This document shows, in pieces, positions 45,584 to 57,782 of a stretch of 64,000 nucleotides of DNA (position 1 is its first letter; the number at the start of each line of letters is the position of its first letter). The translations under genes were made by a program, and so were the position numbers. The DNA lies in contig CM064433.1 of the NCBI GenBank assembly GCA_032690845.1, positions 35,524,658 through 35,588,657 on the forward strand, in the 5' to 3' direction. Under the pieces are notes generated by a model. That model ran no database searches. It was not told where the DNA came from and saw nothing but the letters and a program-made list of their open reading frames with translations. The DNA comes from Eleusine coracana subsp. coracana (taxonomy: Eukaryota; Streptophyta; Magnoliopsida; Poales; Poaceae).

Positions 45584-46572
45584 TGTTGGATAAATTAGCA
45601 CATTTAGTTTTATATTAATCCAGAAATAAATCATAACTATGATTAATAGATTGCATGATGAACTAGACAAGTCTACGCAAGATCTAGACAGGTCTATAAG
45701 GCCAAACAAAAATATAGCATCTATCATACTAGCAACATCCATCATAGATAAACAGATCATAAAACCTAGTATAAAAGATATGGTTTGAGATAAGAGTACG
45801 TGCGTTTCCTTCTGCACTGGGTAGAGAAGGCGGCGACGACGTTCAACACCGTCACGTTGTTGGCGACGGCGGGTGAGACCGACTCGACGACGAGGATGAC
45901 GAGCTGTGGCGACGAGCTTGACGAAGACAAGAAGCGATCGAGCAGTCATGTAGAGCGCTTCCCAAAAACCTTATTTGCCCTCTCCCGGTGCAGGATCGCA
46001 GAGGACAATGGTTCCGGAGACCTGCTCTCCCGTTCATCGGTGCACGCCGACGATCGGGATGGAGAAGTCTTGATGACGCAACAGTAACAAGAGGCAAAAC
46101 CCTAGGCGTTTGCGTGATGTGATTTGCGACGATACCCGTACATATTTATAGGGAGAAACTGCTAGGATTGGGCGTCCTGCAACCGAGTCGGTTACTATAT
46201 TAATACGTCGGTTTCAATAACCAAATATATGGAACACGCAGCAAAAAAAAGAGTACAAAAGGAAGCCGCGGCCCCACAAGGCAAGGGACCGAATTTCGGC
46301 GGACCATTCACGCAGGTGATGCGCGACCGCGCCCATCGCCCCGTCCGGCTCGGCCCGGCCCGGCGAGCGAGCATGCACGTGTGTTCTTCTTTCTTCTTAT
46401 CCACACACTTGTAAGAGATGCTAGAGCAACCAACCTTATAAGTTGGACTCCTTCCACCTTCACTAGCAATGTGAGATTAAACCTTTGTACTCCCACCACT
46501 CATAAATGTGCCTTTGAGATTTTTCAAGAATTATTGTGAATATTAATGGGCCAAGCCCATATAATTCCAACA
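45584..46572 (-). repeat. Copia 3' LTR
   Basis: It is 989 bp and carries the extra segment near 45675-45715 that is missing from the other LTR. Confidence 0.9.
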
Positions 46573-47112
46573 ATCCCCCACCAGATCTCAAAGTCCCAGC
46601 TAGACTTTGCCACACCCCACTGTTGTTTAATATACCAGTGTTTTCAGTGGAGACTTTTAAGTTGAACTTCCACCTAGTACAATAAGCTACACTCATTTAC
46701 AACTTGAACAATGGACTATGCCTTGAATTGCAAGTTTTGTGCAAACAAGTTTCACTTACTGTCATTACTAATACTAGACCACCAGTAGGCTTCTCCGCGG
46801 ATGGAGCATATAGGTCATACTCCCTTGGTCTTTCATGAGCTTAATAGAGACCACCCAAATCTCACAGATTGCGACCTTACAACAATCGGGCTCATATAGG
46901 TGTATTCATTCCAAAATGTTCTATAGCACAACATCTTCGCTATTTAAAGCCTACTGAATATATTAAGGCAACAACCAACCTGTCATACAGATATCGAGAG
47001 TAATGCATCACTTCTCGAGTGGGTTATAAAAGGTTACTCTTATTCTAACCAATAGCTTGTTCTTTCCAGATCCTACTTCACAGAATCTCCGATCACATAG
47101 GTTGGGTTACTA

Positions 47113-50100
47113 CTATGGAATAGCACATATGGGTCTCAAACCCATCTCCTTCGATGCACTGTCTATCACATTACGTGACAGCCCCTTAGTAAATTGATCT
47201 GCTAGTTTCTCACTAGTTGAAATATATTCTACTGATATGACTCCGGAGTTTCTCATTTTCCTGACAGACTTCAAACGTCTCTTAATATGTCTTGATGACT
47301 TCATATTGTCCTTAGAATTGTTTACTTTGACTATCACAGTTTGATTGTCACAATTCATGAGGATTGCCGGCACAGGTTTCTCCACAATAGACAAGTCCAT
47401 TAAGACCTCACGTAGCCAATCGGCCTCCACTGTAGCTGTATCTAGCACAGTAAGATCTACTTCCATGGTAGACCTCGTCAAAATGGTTTGTTTGCATGAT
47501 CTCCATGAAACAGCAGCACCACCAAGAGTAAATGCATATCCACTCGTGGCATACAGCTCATCAGCATCAGATATCCAATTGGAATCACTCTATCCTTCTA
47601 GTACTACTGGATATCCAGAATAATGAACTTCATAATCCATAGTACCAACTAAATAGTGCATTACCCGCTCAAGCGCACGCCAATGATCATCTCCCGGGCA
47701 AGAAGTAAACCGGCTCAGTTTGCTCATAGCAAACGAGATGTTAGGCTTAGTAGCACTAGCTAAATACATAAGTGATCCAATAATCTGAGAATATCTTAAT
47801 TGGTCTTTACCAATTCTCTTATTCTTTTGAAGGATCAAGCTGGGATCATAAGGTGTTGGAGAAGGCTTGCTATCCTTGTAGCCAAAACGGTTCAAGAGCT
47901 TCTCAACATAATGAGACTGCGTAAGAGTAATCCCATTCTCTCCTTTGATTAGCTTGATGTTCAACATAACATCAGCCTCACTCAGATCCTTCATATCAAA
48001 GCTTTGGCACAGAAAAGTCTTGAACTCATTGATCACGTCAAGATTTGTTTCAAAGATGAGTATGTCATCAACATACAAGCACAGTATAACTCTCTGACCC
48101 CCACCATGATGGTAGGACACATATTTATCAGCCTCATTGACTGAAAAGCTTGCTAATAGAAGTGTTGAATCAAATTTCTCATGCCACTGCTTAGGAGCTT
48201 GTTTCAGACCATACAAAGACTTCAACAACTTACACACCTTGTCTTCTTGACCCTTTATAACAAATCCATCTGGCTGATCTATATAGATTTCCTCATCCAA
48301 CTCTTCATTAAGGAAAGTTGTCTTAACGTCCATCTGATGAACGATAAGACCATGTGAGGTAGCCAGAGCAAGTAATACATGAATAGTGGTCAATCTTGCA
48401 ACAGGTGAATAAGTGTCAAAGAAGTCTTCGCCTTCTTTCTGAGTATAACCCTTAGCCACAAGCCGAGCCTTATACTTGTCAATAGTACCATCAGGCTTAA
48501 GATTTTTCTTGAACACCCATTTACAACCCACAGGTTTACAATCATATGGTCTATCGACAACTTCCCAAGTTTAATTAGAAAGAATAGAGTCCATCTCACT
48601 ATGGACAGCTTCTTTCTAGTCATCTGCATCAGAAGATGCATATGCCTCTGAAATGGTTCTAGGAGTGTCATCCACAAGATAAATAGTGAAATTATCACCA
48701 AAAGACTTTGCAATCCTTTGTCTCTTGCTCCTCCTAGGAGCTTCACTATCAATCTCCTCATGAATTGGTTCAAGTGTTTGATCAGCATGATCAGAAATGC
48801 ACTAGGTTCAGGAGTTGTTTCAGCAATCACATTAGAAGATAATCTAGACATGCTATGGAAATTTTTCATAGGAAATATGTTCTCAAAGAAAGTAACATCA
48901 CGAGACTCCATTAATGAATTAACATGAACATCAGGCACTTTGGATTTAACCACTAAAAATCTATAGGCAATGCTATGATGAGCATATCCAAGAAAGATAC
49001 AATCCACAGTTTTATGTCCTAACTTACACTTCTTGTTGATTGGTATGTTAACTTTGGCCAAACAACCCCATGTGCGTAAGTAAGAGAGCAAAGGCTTTCT
49101 ACCAATCCATTCCTCATATGGCGTCTTCTCCTTATTCTTCATCGGAACTATATTTAGGACATGACATGATGTCAATAAAGCCTCCCCCCACCATGCCTTA
49201 GATAATCCAGCTGTGTCTAACATGGAATTAACCAAGTCTGTCAAGGTGCGATTCTTTCTTTTGGCAACCCCATTTGATTGGGGCGAATAGGGAGGCGTCC
49301 TCTCATGTATCATACCATGTTCCGCACAGAATAAGTCAAACCCATTTGAGAAATACTCGCCACCACAATCGGACCTAATTCTTTTGATCTCTTTCTCTAG
49401 TTGAGTTTCAACTTCAGCCTTATAAATTTTAAAGTAGTTTAGAGCCTCATCTTTCATTTTTAGCAAATAAAGATAGCAATATCTAGTCGCATCATCAATC
49501 AAAGTCATGAAATATCGTTTTCCAACTTTAGTCAATATACCATTCATCTCACAAAGATCTGAATGTATAAGTTCTAGCGGTGCTAAGTGTCTCTCCTCTG
49601 CAGCCTTGTGAGGCTTTCAAGGTTGCTTAGATTGCACACAACTTGAGCACTTAGAACCTTTGACAATGGAAAAATTCGGAATTAAATTCAAGCTGGAAAG
49701 TCGAGACATAGAACCAAAATTTAGATGACATAAACGTGAATGCCAAACACTAGCATCACTCTCATTAACACCATCACAAATATGGTTCACAGACTTATTG
49801 CAATAAGCTGAAAGGGAAAAGTGGAACAAGCCTCCGCACTCATTGTCTTTGCCAATAAATTGTCCACTCTTAGACACGACAACTTTATTCGACTCAAGCA
49901 CTACCTTAAAACCATTCCTACACAAAAAGGAGCCACTAACAAGATTCTTTTTGATAGAAGGGACATGCTGTACGTTCTTCAATTGGACAATCTTCCCCGA
50001 AGTGAACTTCAGCTCGACCGTGCCAACACCATGAACATAAGCATGTGACCCATTCTCCATTAGGACGGAGGAATCCCGGGCGACCTGGTAAGAAGTAAAC

Positions 50101-51008
50101 AAAGAAGCATCAGCACACACATGAATATTAGCACCAGTATCAAGCCACCAACTAGTAGATTGAAATACAGAAAAAACATATGGTAAATTACCATACCCAC
50201 TATTGTCTCCAGCATTGGTCACCATGTTCACGGTCTTCTGCTGTGGAGGCTTCCTTCCTTTGCGTTCTGGACACTTCTTTGCCTAATGCTCATTAGAACC
50301 GCAAACAAAGCATGTTCCCTTCTCCTTGTTCTTCTTCTTGAAGGTAGTGGTCTGCTTAGGCTTATTGTTCTTGCCCTTGCCCTTACCAGCACTGCCATGA
50401 GACTGCTATGGATGATGCACCATATTGGCAACAGTGTGTCCCTCGTTAGCTTTAGAACATCCATCCTTCTCACGAGCTTTCTCCTCAACATCAAGAGACG
50501 CGATTAAATTTGAAACAGATATGTTCGTTCTCTTATGTTTAAGAGTAGTGGCAAAATCCCTCCAAGACGGAGGCAATTTGGCAATCATGCCCCTAGCCAC
50601 AAGCTTCTCAGGTACGATGATCTTAAGCAGTTCGAGTTCCTTCACAATGCACTGTATCTCATGAGCCTGTGGGACGACAGATTTACCATCTACCATCTTA
50701 TAATCATGGTACTACTCAATGACATACAGTTCAGTGCCAGCATCAGAACCACCATAGTCAGCGATCAGAATGTCCCACAATTCCTTTGCGACTGTATGAT
50801 GGATATAGACGTCCTGGAGACGGTCTATCAAAGCTCTAATAACAGCGCCCAAGAAAATTGTGTTGGCTTCACTGTAGGCCTTTTCCTGATCTGCAGTGAG
50901 GTCGCCTTCAGGTTTGCCAGTGGATACCTAGAACATATTCACTTGCCATCTCTTAAAATGCACGCCAGTGAATTTCTCTAGCCTCAGTGAATCGACAAAT
51001 CCAGCCAT
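47113..51008 (-). pseudogene. Copia gag-pol pseudogene
   Basis: Order from 51008 leftward: gag (MAGFVDSLRLEKFTGVHFKR, stop at 50930-50928), a CX2CX4HX4C knuckle with a stop inside it (50285-50283), aspartic protease WWLDTGAN, GAG-pre-integrase VWHSRLCHL, integrase core (HSDLCE, DDATRYCYLY, RSDCGGEYFS, ERTPPYSPQSNG), reverse transcriptase from GCKWVFK to ARLVAKGYTQ, with YVDD at about 48065-48076, and RNase H (EADWLREVL, QFTKGLSR). Several stops and at least one shift between integrase and RT interrupt it. The domain order protease-integrase-RT-RNase H is diagnostic of Copia. It is inactive. Confidence 0.9.
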
Positions 51009-51041
51009 AAAACTAAAGTGCCTACAATAAGGTTTTTGGAT

Positions 51042-52008
51042 TGTTGGATAAATTAGCACTTTTAGTTTTATATTAATCCAAAAATAAATCATAAGTATGA
51101 TTAATAGATTACATGATGAACTAGACAAGTCTATGCAAGATAGCATCTATCATACTAGCAACATCCATCATAGATAAACAGATTATGAAAGCTAGTATGA
51201 AAGACATGGTTTGAGATAAGAGTACATACGTTTCCTTCTGCACGGGGTAGAGAAGGCGGCGATGATGTTCAACACCATCACGTTGTTGGCGGCGGCGGGT
51301 GAGACCGACTCGATGACGAGGAAGACGAGCCGTGGCGATGAGCTTGATGAAGACGAGGAAGAGATTGAGCAGTCACGCAGAGAGCTTCCTAAAAACCTTA
51401 TTCGCCCTCTCCCGGTGCAGGATCGTAGAGGACGACGGTTCCGGAGACCTGCTCTCCCGTTCACCGGTACATGTCGACGATCGGGATGGAGAAGTCTTGG
51501 CGGCGTAACAGTAGCGAGAGGCAAAACCCTAGGCGTTTGCGTGATGTGATTTGCGGTGATACCTGTACGTATTTATAGAGAGGAACCGCTAGGGTTGGGC
51601 GTCCTACAACCGAGTTGGTTACCATATTAATACGTCGGTTTTCATAACCACATATATGGAATACGCAGCAAAAAGAAAGTGTAAAAGAAACTGCGCCCCT
51701 GCAAGGCAAGGGATCGAATTTCGGCGGACCATTCACGCAGGTGTTGTGCAGTCGCGCCCATCGCGCACGCCTCGCCCCGCCCGGCCTGGCTCGGCGAGGT
51801 GAGCGAGCGCGCACGTGTGTTCTTCTTTCTTCTCATCCATACACTTACAAGAGATGCTAGAGCAACGAACCTTATAAGTTGGACTCCCTCCACCTTCACT
51901 AGCAATGTGGGACTAAACCTTTGCACTCTCACCACTTATGAATGGGCCTTTGAGATTTTTCAGGAATTATTGTGAATATTAATTGGCCAAGCTCATATAA
52001 TTCCAACA
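51042..52008 (-). repeat. Copia 5' LTR
   Basis: It is 967 bp. It is followed on its outer side by the target duplication aaata and then PKS2 exon 2. Confidence 0.9.
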
Positions 52009-52068
52009 AAATATGAGGCGCTCCACACTATTTATCGTGCTGGCACCGATGATGGCTGCGCCTGCACC

Positions 52069-52576
52069 TAGATATGGCAATGGGTGCCTGAAACCCGATG
52101 GGTAAAACCCTTATCAGGGGATGGTATGGGACATAAATTATACCCATGGTTACATAAATGGGTTAAATCTGGTACTCGATGGATACATGGGTCTGGGTAT
52201 GAGAACCAGGAACCCATACCCGTATACCTGCAAATCCAATACTTATGTGTAATTTGTGGTTTATAATATGGATTTATTATTTTTTAGTAACTCTAGCTCT
52301 GTTGACTTTATCAAAATAGAGTAGACTAACATAGAATCTTATTTTATGCATGTGCTAAGCAAAAAAAATCTCATTAAAATTGATTAAATTTATCAAAGTA
52401 TTAAGAATTTTTCTGAAGTATCACGGGTATGAAAAACTCGTGGGTAACAGATTACTCGACAGGTATAGGTATGGAGTAAAACTTCAACCTATCGCGGGTA
52501 TGAGTATGGATATGAGTATGGGTTTAATTTATTTATAATGGATATGGCGATGGGTTTTTACCTATTGCCATCCCTA
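52069..52576 (+). mobile_element. hAT-type MITE in PKS2 exon 2, 508 bp
   Basis: The ends TAGATATGGCAATGGGT and, on the other strand, TAGGGATGGCAATAGGT form an inverted repeat. The 8-bp flanks are cctgcacc (52061-52068) and ccagcacc (52577-52584), matching at 7 of 8. The PKS1 copy has only one uninterrupted GCACC at this point. The interior is AT-rich and non-coding. Confidence 0.85.
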
Positions 52577-53447
52577 CCAGCACCGTCTCCGAACAGGGTC
52601 ATTGCTACGAGCGCGTCGAGTTGGGTCACGTCGGGGGCCCGGAAGACGGGCATAGTGGCCTTTACTCAGACCACGAGCACGCGTGCGCTGAGGTTGTTCT
52701 TGGCGATGTCCTTGGCGAGCCGGAGCGCGACGGAACCAGCCGAGCAGTCGTGGAGGTAGAGCATGGTTCGTTGGACGGACGAATGGAGGCCGAGTAGCGC
52801 GGCGAGGCGGACGTCGGCGCCCGGGGAGGACACGCCGGAGCTGGTGCTGACGACGAGGTGCGTTATGTCGGCAGCCGAGCGACCCCACTCCGCGATCGCT
52901 TTCCTCGCGGCGGCTGCGGCGAGCTCCGGCACGGCGGCCGTGGTGATGCCCAGACGTGTCCGGAGGGACGGCAGAGCACGGCCCAGGAACTCCGGGTGGG
53001 CGGCGATCGTTTCTTCCTTGTGGTGGAAGTAGCGCTTCGCGATGGTTTATTTCTCGCCTGAAAGAGAAGCCAGGATCCGGAATCAATAGAAACTTATGTG
53101 ATGAATTTGCTGTTATCTTCACGATTAAAGTAGCTAAAATCTGTATATATTCTCTTCATCATGTTCTTGAGCTCGGTCAGGTGGTCTCTCTTGGTAACAC
53201 GGAAGTACCAGTCGGCGTACTCATCCTGGCGCACGCAGTTCGCCGTGCCGAGGGCCTGCACGGCAGAGGTGCCATTGGCAGGCTGCCCACGCCGGACTCC
53301 CTCCGGGACGGTGACTGGACGGCTAGTACCCATAGCGATATGGTCGTCAACCGTCGGCTGCCATGAAGCAATAGCTGAGTTAGTTAATCCTGGTATGTTC
53401 ACGGTAAACGAGCTCAGCGTGACCATCCGGGGGCAGCAGTCTCTTGG

Positions 53448-53454
53448 ATATATA
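53448..53454 (-). promoter_or_regulatory. PKS2 TATA box
   Basis: It is the same CTATATATCC as PKS1, about 115 bp before the ATG. Confidence 0.5.
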
Positions 53455-53626
53455 GCGGGATCTAAGGCTTGATCGATCGTGTGTAGATAGTTGGCTGGCA
53501 AACAGTCAACCGTTAACCAGCATTTTCGAACCTGATGAGCGAACATAAAATTCTATTATATATGCAGGTCTTTTGCATGACCATGTCCCATATCAGTCAC
53601 AACTACTTGACTTTTTAAAGAAAACT

Positions 53627-54150
53627 AGAGCATCAGGCCCACACAATTGCGCGTGCTAGACATTATTTGTATTTCCTTGGAGGGTGAACGTGAGTGGATT
53701 TGCATTGGAGATACATCAACGGCCAGATGTTAATACCAAATAATATAAAGAAAAGATTAATGACTAGATGTTTTGCTTTATTATGAGAATTTCTAGCATA
53801 TTTCTCTTTTTTTATAGACATCATGGTGGAAAGTTTATCTCTTTTTATTATAAAATAGAATAGATGAGAATTTATCTGTAGCACACTAAAAAAGACCAAA
53901 TCACTAACAGACTACTACTCCGTTCTAAAAGACATGCGTGAAAGTGGTTAGAATACGCAATTAGTAGTATTTTGATAGCAATACATAAGTACACATCGGG
54001 AAGCCACGCAGGACAATCCTGATTACAACCGACATCGTGCATGCATGTGCACACGGCCCAAGGCCATAACACTTCAATGCAAGCCCAATATAACATATAA
54101 GATACATCGTCTAACCAGTCGCTCCCACGGGAAAAATATGTTCTGTAGCT
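53627..54150. other. Copy-2-specific upstream DNA
   Basis: Two blocks (about 53627-53868 and 53930-54150) have no counterpart in the PKS1 upstream region and are separated by a shared block (TTTATCTGTAGCACACTAAA). They are insertions here or deletions in copy 1. No terminal repeats were recognised and no gene is seen. Confidence 0.45.
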
Positions 54151-54731
54151 AGAGCAATTTCGATGTCCCAAACGACATTATTTCAGTAATGGAGGAGTAC
54201 AAGATATAATTTTAGCTATAACACGTTTGATGTGCAAATGACTTGCCTATCCTTTATCATCTTCATATGTTTTTGGGTACAATTAGTCGGTGCATAATAG
54301 CTTAATATGGTTTCATGGTTAGAGATCTCAAGTTTGAGTCACGACACATGTAATTTATGAAACAAATTATAGCGAACTCTTATTATCTACCGTTCTACCT
54401 TTACACCTGAGATCACCACCACATATCTGCCTTTGGCTTGTACTCACGTACGATGAGATCTAACATTCTCGTCAGTGCTTCAGGATGATCAGGCTCACCC
54501 ATAATGGGCGAGTCTTGGTCTACAAGTTGTCCTAAATTCCAAGAAAATGTGCTAACTGAGATAAATCTAAAACCCCCCTCCCCCCCCCCCCCCCCCCCTC
54601 CCATCGAAGGCTAACATATTAAAACCCTTTGTCTTAATAAGATAACGCACAAACAAAGAGTACTGAAATAGTCAATTTTGTGCATTGTGAAGCAGAAGTT
54701 TGTGATCTATGAACTGATAACAACAATGGAA

Positions 54732-55082
54732 GTGTGTTTGGTAGAGCTTATGAATTGGCTTATTAAACAGCTTATATTGTGATAAGCCATAAGCCCTGTT
54801 AAACAGCTAGTTTGCATAAGCACTTATTACAATAAGCTGTCATAAGTCATTTGTCTCTTTATACTAGGAAAGCAAAACCAATAAACACTAGCTTCTGAAG
54901 CTTATGGACCATGTCTCCCTAGTTGTACTGAATAAACCATTTTAGAAAAACAAGATAAGCTTTTTTCTAAATGGCTTGACAGCTTATGCTACAATAAGCC
55001 AAATAAGCTAGATAAGTACTCTTCACTGATAAGCCAAAATATAAGCTATTTTTAGCATAAGCATAAGCCCTATGAAACACAC
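54732..55082. mobile_element. MITE, 351 bp
   Basis: GTGTGTTTGGTAGAGCTTATG opens the left end and, on the other strand, GTGTGTTTCATAGGGCTTATG opens the right, an imperfect inverted repeat of about 21 bp. The interior is rich in CTTATxxxATAAG motifs. It is absent from the duplicate at about 39200. The target duplication is unclear. Confidence 0.65.
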
Positions 55083-55270
55083 AGTACAAATATATAGCGA
55101 GAATACTCTCGACTAAGTTATGCCGTTATTGTTGTTGTGGTCAAGTTTATATCTTGACCAAATTGTTGCTACTGTTGTGTAAGCCTCTAGAGGTTTTAGA
55201 GAAGACTCTGTGGTCGTTGTTGATAATAGTAGAAGTTGGATTATTTTATAGAGTAAGATTAGGGACATTG

Positions 55271-55941
55271 CCAAATATTAGCTAGTTTTCCCAATAATTA
55301 TGAACTATATATGTAACACTAATCCCTGTAACCTTGTGTGGCACGATACATTTTGTAATATCTATGTGAATGTAATTAACTAGGTTACTTTAGTAAACGA
55401 ATTTACGGTCACTTGAAAAGAATACATTAAAGAAATCAATATATATTTGCAGAACCGGGCCCAAGAGCATTTCTTACTGAATCTTCCATAGACAATGAGA
55501 ATCGGTCCATGGTTCAAACCAATTCTCACAGTACAAGAATCAGTCACCTACAAGTGCTTGCCAAGTTGTACAGCTCAGATGATTGAGACAGTGTAGCTTC
55601 CAATATGGGAATTAGAATCGTACAAGGACACGTCCATATTCTCGCTATATACTTGTGAGCGTTTCCTTTTTGACAGAACAATGCTTCACGTTTAAAAACA
55701 GTATATAGCCATCTGTCCAAACCCTTGCATTTTTTTCCCCTTGTGATGTATGAAGACTGAACACAGTTCAAACTCTAAAGTTCCGGTTGAAGGTTGGTAG
55801 TTCGAACCACCTGGCTGCTACACTATCCATGAATACTCACAAGATAGTAGGCTATATGCGGTAGTATAAAGGTTTCCATTTGTGTGTCTAAAAAAAAAAA
55901 GGTTTCCGTTTGTGACACATGTTAGCACACCAGCTACAACC
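55271..55941 (+). promoter_or_regulatory. PKS3 upstream region
   Basis: TATAAA at 55865-55870 lies about 70 bp before the PKS3 ATG. A short direct repeat (GGTTTCC(A/G)TTTGTG) occurs at 55871 and 55902. No gene is seen in the rest. Confidence 0.4.
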
Positions 55942-56500
55942 ATGTTGGCGACTGGCCTTCCCGCGAACGTGCTCCACGAGGCCTGGCGTGCGCGGCGTCC
56001 TGATGGCACCGCGGCCGTGTTGGCCATCGGCACGGCGAACCCGGCCACCTCTGTGCTTCAGGACGAGTACACGGACTGGTATTTCCGCGTTACTAACAGC
56101 GAGCACCTCTCCGAGCTCAAAACCAAGATGAAGAGAATATGTACTTAAGAGTGGCAATTTGACCACCGGTTCTGCTGTATGACACCCAATTCCAGCACTG
56201 GTTCTCCTGCCCAGGTGAAAAATCCGGGGTCACGAAACGCTACTTCTTGGACACAGACGAGACGGCCAGCAGCAACCCGGGGCTTACCGACCGCACGCTA
56301 CCGCCTCTCTAGGCGCGGATGACCATCGCCATGGAAGTGGTCCCGGAGTTCGCCTCCGCTGCAGCGAGGAAGGCGATCGCGGAGTGGGGTCACCCGGCTA
56401 CCGACATCACGTACCTCATCTTCAGCACCAACTGCGGCAGCCACGTGCCAGGCTTGGACCTCCGTCTCGTTTCCCTCCTCGGCCTCCGCCCGACGGTGCA

Positions 56501-56775
56501 GGGGCGGGCCTGCCTTTAGTCAAGGGTATTCAAATGAATACCTAGTATTTTTGATAATAGAGTTTTTATATGTAATATATTAGATGTTTATGTATAGAAA
56601 AATAAAAATAAGTAAAATTTCTTCTCTTATTATTGTTTTATCTTCTATTTAGTTCACACATTGATCATCTAATACTTAATTAGGTTTGACAAAATCATAA
56701 TTTAGACTATTTGAAAAAAACATTGTGTCATTTCACATTTTGAATACCCATAGTTTAAATTCTGGGCCTGCCCCT
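56501..56775. mobile_element. hAT-like MITE in PKS3, 275 bp
   Basis: The ends are GGGGCGGGCCTGCC and ...GGGCCTGCCCCT, with the gene text GGTGCA repeated on both sides. Flanks acggtgca (56493-56500) and gtggtgca (56776-56783) match at 6 of 8. The interior is AT-rich. A 9-bp Mutator-type reading is less good. Confidence 0.65.
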
Positions 56776-57041
56776 GTGGTGCAGCGCACCATGCTCAACC
56801 TCCACGGCTGCTTCGGTGGCTCGAGCACGCTGCGCGTCGCCAAGGACCTCACCGAGTACAACCTGCGCGCAGGTTCTCATGGTCTGCAGCGAGGCTTGCA
56901 CGCAGCTAGCCTTCGGAGCTCCTGACGCGGCCAAGATGGACACCCTTGTTGTCATGTCTCTAATTGCCGATGGTGCCGGTGCGGTCATTGTCGGGGCCGG
57001 TCCCATAGAAGAACCCGTTGAGCGCCCCATCTTCCGCAAAG

Positions 57042-57782
57042 AACCCATGGTGCTTTACGTATGGAATGATTCAGAGAATAGGAAGAAGTTTCATCTAGCT
57101 AACTGGGATACAATCACACTTAAGAAAGAGTATGGTCGTCTGGGTGTCCCTGATCTTAGACAGGTGAATATGTGCTTGCTCGCTTCCTGGATTAGAAGAT
57201 ATAGCTTAGATGAATGAAAACAAACTGTGGAAGAAAGTTATTGATTTCAAATACAACACCTAGAGACCTAATATCCTCAGTAGTATAGATAATTTCTCTT
57301 ATAATTTCTGGAAAGGACTGAAATGGGCCGCGAGTATTGCTAAGCTGGGATATAGGTGGAAATTAGGGGATGACAAGCAAGTCAAATTCTAGGAAGATAT
57401 GTGGCTGGGAACTTCTAGCTTGGCCATACAATACCGGGAAATTTATAGTTTGGGAAATAAGAAATCATGCACAGTTTTTGACTTAATGGACGGTGTAAAT
57501 CTAAAATGTACCTTTAGAAGATCTGTACACTTGAGATTGTATCAGCTCTGGTATGAAGTAGTTCAGTCAGCCAGCACTATAGTGTTCTCTGATGAGCCAG
57601 ACAGCTTAATCTGGCAATTTAACTCGACTGGAATCTACTCTTTGCAGACCCTCTATAGAGTTATCAACTTTAGAGGAGTCTTACCTGTGTATGAACCAAC
57701 AATCTGGAAATTACATGTGCCCCCAAGGGTACATTTCTTTCTCTGGTTGGTGTCAAAAAACAAACTCCTAACTAGGGATAAT
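57042..57782 (+). mobile_element. LINE ORF2 C-terminal fragment, part 1
   Basis: The frame reads SENRKKFHLANWDTITLKKE, YGRLGVPDLRQVNMCLLASW, then after stops KLGDDKQVKFWEDMWLG and PPRVHFFLWLVSKNKLLTRDN. This is the region after the reverse transcriptase core and the zf-RVT domain of plant LINEs. The 5' part (endonuclease, RT core) is missing, as in typical 5'-truncated insertions. It is interrupted by a solo LTR at 57783 and resumes at 62007. Confidence 0.8.

Larger units (their letters stand above)
45584..52008 (-). mobile_element. Full-length Copia retrotransposon in PKS2, 6.4 kb
   Basis: The LTRs are 45584-46572 and 51042-52008. They start TGTTGGATAAATTAG and end ATTCCAACA. The 5-bp duplication aaata is perfect at 45579-45583 and 52009-52013. 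The polypurine tract (complement of ATCCCCCACC at 46573-46582) adjoins the left LTR, confirming minus orientation. The right-hand LTR has lost about 32 bp relative to the left. The primer site next to 51042 does not show the usual TGGTATCAGAGC. Confidence 0.92.
45120..53333 (-). pseudogene. PKS2: type III polyketide synthase pseudogene, split by two transposons
   Basis: It is the duplicate of PKS1. The ATG is at 53333; exon 1 runs to 53147, then the intron, and exon 2 starts at 53057. Exon 2 is broken by a hAT MITE (52069-52576) and a Copia element (45584-52008) and ends with TAG at 45122-45120. Removing both elements keeps the frame across each site. Other lesions: donor GT changed to AT (53146-53145), TAA as the third full codon of exon 2 (53049-53047), a three-codon loss in GTSNPANCV, a deletion with frameshift after GLFWVA that removes the catalytic-His loop, and one inserted base near the C-terminus. 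The nucleophile Cys remains, in LHDCSAGS. It is not translatable. Confidence 0.9.
45120..55270. repeat. Segmental duplication, copy 2 (partner 32633-39420)
   Basis: It matches copy 1 from PKS to about 1.5 kb upstream once mobile elements are removed. Copy 2 alone has the Copia element, the hAT MITE, extra DNA at about 53627-53868 and 53930-54150, a poly-C run near 54575-54600 and a MITE at 54732-55082. Confidence 0.85.

Noticed and set aside
45584..52008. Intact, mobile Copia element
   Set aside because: LTRs and target duplication are intact, but gag has stops, the zinc knuckle contains a stop, and integrase and RT are in different frames.
54570..54601. Poly-C run as a regulatory element
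   Set aside because: It is absent from the duplicate copy and is best explained as slippage or an insertion scar.
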